NCBI GenBank assembly: GCA_035934315.1
Contig: DASYXZ010000090.1
Span: 17,793-81,792 of the forward strand
Direction: 5' to 3'
Length of the DNA stretch: 64,000 bases
Source of the DNA: DASYXZ01 sp035934315
GTDB lineage: Bacteria; Acidobacteriota; Terriglobia; UBA7540
The notes beneath the pieces are model-generated. The model worked only from the letters and a program-made list of their open reading frames with translations. It did no database searches and was not told where the DNA came from. The position numbers and the translations under genes are program-made. Below are positions 59,773 through 64,000 of this stretch, one piece after another (the stretch's first letter is position 1; each line of letters starts with the position of its first letter).

Positions 59773-61032
59773 ATGAATAAGCAGTCTGCGCCATCTCGCA
59801 AACCGATCGATTTCCGAGCGTGGTGGGTTGTCACATTATTGTTCTTGCTGACAACCGTAAACTTTATGGATCGGATGGTGTTATCGTCCGTTGGGCCGGT
59901 CCTGCAATCCCAACTCCATTTCTCCAACACACAGTATTCTTACATTGTATTTGCGTTCATGTTGGGAATGACCTTGGGCCAGCTTCCCGTTGGGATGCTG
60001 ATCGATCGTATCGGAGTCCGCGTGGGCCTACCTGCCACACTAGCTGGCTGGTCCATGGCAAACATGCTTCAGGCTGCGGCTCGAACTGTGGCCGGCTTCT
60101 CCGGCTTGCGCCTTGTAATGGGGCTGTTCGAGTGTGGTAGCGTCTCCGGGGGTCTGAAAGCTGTTGGCGAAACGCTTCCTTCCGAATTCCGCGCTCTAGC
60201 TCTCGGTATATTCAACACGGGTTTCATCCTGGGTTCGGTCATTGCGCCGCCCTTGGTCGTTTTTATTACCATGCGTTTCGGTTGGCACGCTGCGTTTCTT
60301 TTGCCCAGCGTTGCGGGTCTGTTTTGGATGATTCCCTGGTTTCGGGCTTACCGAAAACAAAACACCTTGCGCCTTTCGACGCCATCCATTGAAAGAGCGC
60401 CAACGATCCGCCGCCTGCTCGGCAGGCCGCAAACGTGGGGTGTCATATTGATGCGAGCGACCTCGGGGCCTCTCGCACAATTTTACTGGTTCTGGCTTCC
60501 GATCTACCTGGTTCGGGGACGGGGAACATCCTTAGGCACGATGGCCTGGATGGCGAGTATTGCATATTTCATGGGCGGAAGTGGGAACATTATTGGAGGC
60601 TACGTCTCAGGCTGGTTGATTCAGCGTGGCGTCAGTGTGGACCGCTCCAGGAAGCTGACCTTCACGACAGGGGCTATGCTTTGCGCTCTGTGTACATTCG
60701 CGGTTCCGTTAGTTACCTCCGTGACTCAGGCTGATTTCGTGGTCGGCGTGGCTTTCTTCGGTCAAAATGTCATGGCGTGTGCCCTATACGCCATCATTTC
60801 CGACGTTTTTCCAGAGTCGACTCTGGCTCGTGTGACGGGCATGACTGGCATCGGCGAAGGTATTATTGACATGACCTTTACAGTCCTGACCGGGGTGATT
60901 GTAGATCGATTTTCATTCCTTCCCGTTTTCTTTTCAGGGAGCGCGCTTCCCCTAATGAGTATCGCTGCCCTGTTTTTGCTGGTCCGTCGGTGTGAGTTGA
61001 TCAAGTTCGAAGCGGTCAGTTCTAAAGGTTAG
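59773..61032 (+). CDS. MFS permease, paralogue of the one at 25135
   Basis: 419 residues from ATG 59773 (AGCAGGGTG before it). ACS-type MFS: NFMDRMVLSSVGPVL in TM1, DRIGVRVGLPATLAG after TM2, RLVMGLFECGSVSGG in TM4, GGYVSGWLIQRG after TM8. Shares long near-identical stretches with the permease at 25135-26406, so the two probably carry similar organic anions or sugar acids. It follows the IlvD gene by 169 bases and may extend that operon or have its own promoter; no operator palindrome was seen before it. Confidence 0.85.
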   Translation: MNKQSAPSRKPIDFRAWWVVTLLFLLTTVNFMDRMVLSSVGPVLQSQLHFSNTQYSYIVFAFMLGMTLGQLPVGMLIDRIGVRVGLPATLAGWSMANMLQAAARTVAGFSGLRLVMGLFECGSVSGGLKAVGETLPSEFRALALGIFNTGFILGSVIAPPLVVFITMRFGWHAAFLLPSVAGLFWMIPWFRAYRKQNTLRLSTPSIERAPTIRRLLGRPQTWGVILMRATSGPLAQFYWFWLPIYLVRGRGTSLGTMAWMASIAYFMGGSGNIIGGYVSGWLIQRGVSVDRSRKLTFTTGAMLCALCTFAVPLVTSVTQADFVVGVAFFGQNVMACALYAIISDVFPESTLARVTGMTGIGEGIIDMTFTVLTGVIVDRFSFLPVFFSGSALPLMSIAALFLLVRRCELIKFEAVSSKG

Positions 61033-61093
61033 AAAGGCAATCGAGCAGATTACACATTTCCAGTAGCCTCTCAGCCCGAGGGCTCACGCGTAG

Positions 61094-61758
61094 ATGCCGC
61101 GCTGCATATTCCGCCACTGGCGAGACGGAAAGATGGTAGTCCGTTGGGCAACTGCGGCTCGGCTCATGAGGCAGAAAAAATTCCGACTGGCCGCGCAACT
61201 GCGAACCTGGGAGATCATGCGAAACGAGTGGACGCCAAGAATCCTTTCGAGAACGGAGAAACCTCGGCGATCGGGCGTGCGCTTCGCCATCTTGGGTACG
61301 GGTACGGGTTTGAAACAGACGATGAACCGAGTGAGGCGGAAGGCGCGAATGGTCATGCTGAGGAGACTGGGGTGCCACCGGCAAATGGCCGTTCTACAGA
61401 CAAGCCCAAGAACGGTAACGGTGCGGGGGCAAGCAGCGGCTCTTCGATCGGAGGGAATGTGCCTTCCGCTGGCGAATCGGTCGAAACCCAGCCTCGCGCT
61501 GAAGCTCCCAAGGCCAAAAGTGCAAGTGGCAACGGTCACGGTCCAACGGCTGACTTCAATCAATTGCGGAACGAGGTGCTGACTCTGGCGCGACGCCTAT
61601 CGAGCACGTCCAAGCAGGATATCGCTGGTGTCGTCTCGCGGGCGAGCGACGGATTGTTCCAGTACTCTGACATCGGACGCATGACTCCCGCCGATCTGAC
61701 CAAGTTGCAAGCAGCCGTCCCACGCCTCAGAGAAGCGACCAGGGAGTCCCACCCATGA
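61094..61758 (+). pseudogene. Remnant of a single-strand-annealing (ERF/Rad52-like) protein, 5'-truncated and frameshifted
   Basis: The open frame from TTG 61144 has SAHEAEKIPTGRATANLG, then KNPFENGETSAIGRALRHLG, the ETxAxGRAL block of phage ERF-type annealing proteins, then a low-complexity Gly/Asn/Ser linker and a helical tail (FNQLRNEVLTLARRLSS). The matching upstream piece RHWRDGKMVVRWATA lies in another frame (start 61094), so a frameshift around 61155 splits the core, and the usual 100 N-terminal residues are missing. Probably a decayed phage or plasmid recombination gene; the family call is by motif only. Confidence 0.45.
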
Positions 61759-61925
61759 GGAAAGACATGACTGAATGTAGGCGGCGACCCCGAGCCGACA
61801 GTGCGGAATCGAATGAGACGACTTCCGCACTGTGCCGCTCGCCGAAGCCGCAGTGTTTCCTAGGCCAACCTCTGCGATTCCCGCACTCCCTGCCACCGAC
61901 TTGTGTGTGGTTTCAATTCAGTGTT

Positions 61926-63341
61926 TCATCGATTGCGAAAGACCGCGGCGGCAACTTGCAGTTCTGGGATGCCAAGCATCTTGAGTAGACTAATTGACAG
62001 AATGGCTTGGAGCTTCTGGTTTGCAACGGCGAATTCCGACGGTCCACTAAACGCATTTGCCTTCGATTGGCTCCCACCGTGGGTAAGGTAGTTCCGAGTG
62101 GCAACCACGGCCTTTGTAAACGATTTGAGGTCCTCGGAAATCCTGTTTTGTGTGGTTGGATGGAGTTCTCCGATCAAGTCTTCTAATCTTTCCCTGAGGG
62201 AGAAATCATTTGCGAAATCAATCGCTGTTCGGAGTTTTTCCTTTAATCGATCGGGAGCTGTTTCGGGAATGGCGCGCTCGACAGCTTGACGGTAGTTCCT
62301 ATATTCTTCGCGCGGGACGTAACATTCCTGTCTCGCCATGACCCGGTGGAAGATCTCGAGCGCCTGAGAGTAGCTGAGGAACTTCGACTCAACGTACATC
62401 TCTGAGTTGTATTGAGCACCGAAAAACAACTCACAAACGAGTCGCAAATTCCTCGCGTTCGAATACCATCCGCTGAAGACTTGCTCAGCGCGCCCGTCGA
62501 TGTTCCTAAACGGTACGGGAATGTCGACTAGGCGCACGTCAGTGTAAGGCCAAGGGGAAAAATTAAAGTATATTCCGATATCCTCAGGAGTCTTAAATCC
62601 AGGTGCAAGCTCCACGTCATCGCCAAGTCCCACCATCATCTTCGCGTAGACAGGGGATCCAATTATCAGGGCAAAGAGGTTCCGAGTATCGAAAATAAAC
62701 TCATAGAATTGTTCAAAGGAACTCGGCGTGGAAGGCGTAATATGCACCTCCACTTCATGGTCGGCGCTCAGCCGCTCAAGCCCCTTAGTCATGCTACTTA
62801 CGATCGACCATATTGAAAACTTCACTGATCTCTCGGGAACGTTGACTTGGAAAACTAGGCGTTCCGTGTATGAGACGCCCATCTTAGGGGATGACCCGGT
62901 AAGCAACTCCGATCTAAGGAAAGGGGACTGTCCCAGCCACCGCACAAGGTTTGTAAACCGGACGCGCATTGACCTGAAATGTATGTCGGACGGCGTTGGG
63001 AAATGTTTTCCCAGGTAAAACCGATTTGCGAAAACTTTGATTAATGGAGGGAAGTCATCGCTTGGTCTCGACCCAATACTTGTAAGCGTCGTGTCAAATA
63101 GCGTGCATAACTCGCCTTTGTCGGAGAGACCCAGCACGATCGGATACTTACGCAGAGAGTCAGGGCCCACTGCCGGCATCTCGTCGAATGATCCAAACAA
63201 TTCGACGCTGATATCAGACCCACCTTTGACTGCGAGCGTCCCCGGCAATTTCGTACCTTCTCTTCCCGGCAGCCACCAAATCCCGCTGATGACGAATTCC
63301 GCAGTTAGTTCAGGGTTTCTCCTCCAATGGGCCCCTAGCAG
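61926..63341 (-). CDS. ApeA-like HEPN protein (abortive-infection type)
   Basis: About 471 residues if started at CTG 63341. An annotation beginning at TTG 63248 would cut off the most diagnostic part, GIWWLPGREGTKLPGTLAVK (starting near plus 63284), which is the opening strand of the ApeA N-terminal domain, followed by ISVELFGSF. The C-terminal helical domain contains VVATRNYLTHGG; RNYLTH is the Rx4H HEPN motif of an RNase active site. ApeA-type proteins abort phage infection by cutting RNA. No ATG, GTG or TTG exists upstream of the WWLPG block before the stop at 63348-63350, so the true start is unclear and the gene may be damaged at its 5' end. Confidence 0.7.
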   Translation of the reverse strand: MLGAHWRRNPELTAEFVISGIWWLPGREGTKLPGTLAVKGGSDISVELFGSFDEMPAVGPDSLRKYPIVLGLSDKGELCTLFDTTLTSIGSRPSDDFPPLIKVFANRFYLGKHFPTPSDIHFRSMRVRFTNLVRWLGQSPFLRSELLTGSSPKMGVSYTERLVFQVNVPERSVKFSIWSIVSSMTKGLERLSADHEVEVHITPSTPSSFEQFYEFIFDTRNLFALIIGSPVYAKMMVGLGDDVELAPGFKTPEDIGIYFNFSPWPYTDVRLVDIPVPFRNIDGRAEQVFSGWYSNARNLRLVCELFFGAQYNSEMYVESKFLSYSQALEIFHRVMARQECYVPREEYRNYRQAVERAIPETAPDRLKEKLRTAIDFANDFSLRERLEDLIGELHPTTQNRISEDLKSFTKAVVATRNYLTHGGSQSKANAFSGPSEFAVANQKLQAILSISLLKMLGIPELQVAAAVFRNR

Positions 63342-63551
63342 GTCCTCTCACGAATTATGGCTCGGTCGGCGAATTGCCCATTTCGGCCGGTGCGCACTTC
63401 GTGTCAACCTTGAACACAGGCGAGCGTGTGCTTCCAGTTTGTAAGTATATCGTAGTCTCGCCCTCCTCTCGGGAATCCGATTGTTCACCTACGGCAACTA
63501 CAAGGCCAATGTTTCAAGATTTTCAAATTCCATAAGAAAAGGAGTAATCCC

Positions 63552-63749
63552 ATGTTTGGACAAATGACCGTAGACCCGCTGATTCGGCTTCAAGTTGGCG
63601 GTTCTGATGATCGCAGTGATCTGGATAGGGCGGTTTCAGCGCTTTTGGACAGAACCGACCATCCGGAAGTTGCCCGCTGGGTCCAGTTTCCAGCCTCCGT
63701 CCTGCTTTTTCTGGCGATCCCTGGCGACCCGGAAGGCGCTGCTTTCTAA
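63552..63749 (+). CDS. Small hypothetical protein
   Basis: 65 residues; ATG 63552 stands 7 bases after AAAAGGAG, a strong ribosome site, which is the main support. MFGQMTVDPLIRLQVGG then an acidic helix (DDRSDLDRAVSALLDR) and a hydrophobic C-terminus. No family recognised. It may be the 5' end of a longer gene cut by the insertion to its right. The flanking stretches 63350-63551 and 63750-63867 show nothing else clear. Confidence 0.35.
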   Translation: MFGQMTVDPLIRLQVGGSDDRSDLDRAVSALLDRTDHPEVARWVQFPASVLLFLAIPGDPEGAAF

Positions 63750-63867
63750 GTATTCGACAGAAAACGCAGGACTTGATTCTGGGTCGACTTCGAAGATCAG
63801 AAATATGAGGGCAACGCCATAGCAGACTTCGAAGACCTTGTCAAACGCTCCTCCTTTCTAGGTGACG

Positions 63868-64000
63868 TCAAGCTGCTTGTGTAAAAAGTCGGAGGGTGCG
63901 GTTTTTCCATTCGTCGTTGAAACGCTGAAAGATGGCGTAGATGATTCGATCCACGCTTTGAACATTCACAAAGACGACCATGGGCCGGGTCCGTCGTCGC
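63868..64000 (-). CDS. C-terminal end of a probable transposase (runs off the right edge)
   Basis: The last 44 codons of a minus-strand frame: RRRTRPMVVFVNVQSVDRI and then IYAIFQRFNDEWKNRTLRLF ending TQAA before TGA at 63868-63870. The basic run and the 'W+NRTLRLFTQ' ending resemble the C-terminus of insertion-sequence transposases, but the family cannot be fixed from this piece. Consistent with the mobile, defence-rich character of the right end of the window. Confidence 0.4.
   Translation of the reverse strand, partial: RRRTRPMVVFVNVQSVDRIIYAIFQRFNDEWKNRTLRLFTQAA

Noticed and set aside
61755..61988. 77-codon plus-strand frame after the ERF-like remnant
   Set aside because: It begins with an ATGA overlap, which looks operon-like, but the protein is Pro/Arg/Ser-rich with no recognisable content and runs into the convergent ApeA-like gene.
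1..64000. tRNA, rRNA or riboswitch genes
   Set aside because: No sequence stood out by eye as a cloverleaf, rRNA block or known riboswitch core; a covariance-model scan would be needed to exclude them.

Overview
The window looks like a chromosomal segment of an Acidobacteriota bacterium, most likely from a soil or sediment lineage of the Bryobacterales/Solibacter type. The evidence is four very large TonB-dependent receptors with an N-terminal carboxypeptidase-regulatory-like domain, many Tat-exported sugar enzymes, ASPIC/FG-GAP-type repeat proteins, small 'AQ-x-FTRDQV' secreted proteins, and dispersed TGTCAT..AGGAATC and GGGC-loop-GCCC repeats. The assignment is by pattern recognition only. 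No tRNA, rRNA or CRISPR array was seen.

Layout. 1-925: 3'-truncated TonB receptor. 1.5-7.9 kb: a DeoR regulator and a translationally coupled sugar-phosphate operon (cupin phosphoglucose isomerase, ROK kinase, class I mannose-6-phosphate isomerase, second cupin isomerase, sugar porter). 7.8-12 kb: lipoprotein and TonB receptor. 12.2-21.2 kb: a galactoside/sulfate-ester locus (GH27 alpha-galactosidase, broken GH2 remnant, sulfatase, phospholipase C-like phosphoesterase, radical-SAM sulfatase maturase, intact GH2 beta-galactosidase). 21.2-29 kb: TonB receptor, MFS permease, GH3 beta-glucosidase. 29.3-34.5 kb: a periplasmic set of two Tat-exported Gfo/Idh/MocA oxidoreductases, an FG-GAP protein and a Tat-exported TIM-barrel isomerase, with two MITE-like elements flanking one gene. 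34.6-40.8 kb: TonB receptor, exported TIM-barrel protein, NagB-like deaminase, amidohydrolase.

41.1-52.5 kb is the most interesting part. On the plus strand lie a split UxaA-type lyase of SuyA/SuyB size, a SorA-like molybdenum sulfite dehydrogenase with a c-type cytochrome, a LarA-type nickel racemase, an aldehyde dehydrogenase and a GntR/FCD regulator. Converging on these from the minus strand is an operon of a PFK-family kinase, a class I (DhnA/LacD-like) aldolase and a fucose-isomerase-fold isomerase. Together they make a nearly complete predicted route sulfoquinovose -> sulfofructose -> sulfofructose-1-phosphate -> sulfolactaldehyde -> (S)-sulfolactate -> (R)-sulfolactate -> pyruvate + sulfite -> sulfate. 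LarA would perform the stereochemical inversion that other organisms do with two dehydrogenases. This is inference from families and neighbourhood, not shown biochemically.

A 17-bp palindrome, TGATAT-N5-ATATCA, recurs in degenerate or perfect form at about nine promoters: all four TonB receptors, the MFS/GH3 divergent promoter, the suyA/amidohydrolase divergent promoter, the gntR promoter, the kinase operon and the MFS-IlvD operon. It is probably the operator of a GntR-type regulator, perhaps the one encoded here, and it would tie uptake and catabolism into one regulon.

52.7-64 kb is accessory DNA: a small secreted protein whose N-terminus comes from a dispersed repeat, a repeat-containing membrane protein, a zinc-ribbon HEPN protein with an unknown partner, a DUF433/DUF5615 toxin-antitoxin pair inside a direct repeat, an operator-controlled MFS plus IlvD/Edd dehydratase, another MFS, a broken single-strand-annealing-like gene, an ApeA-like HEPN defence protein and the 3' end of a probable transposase.
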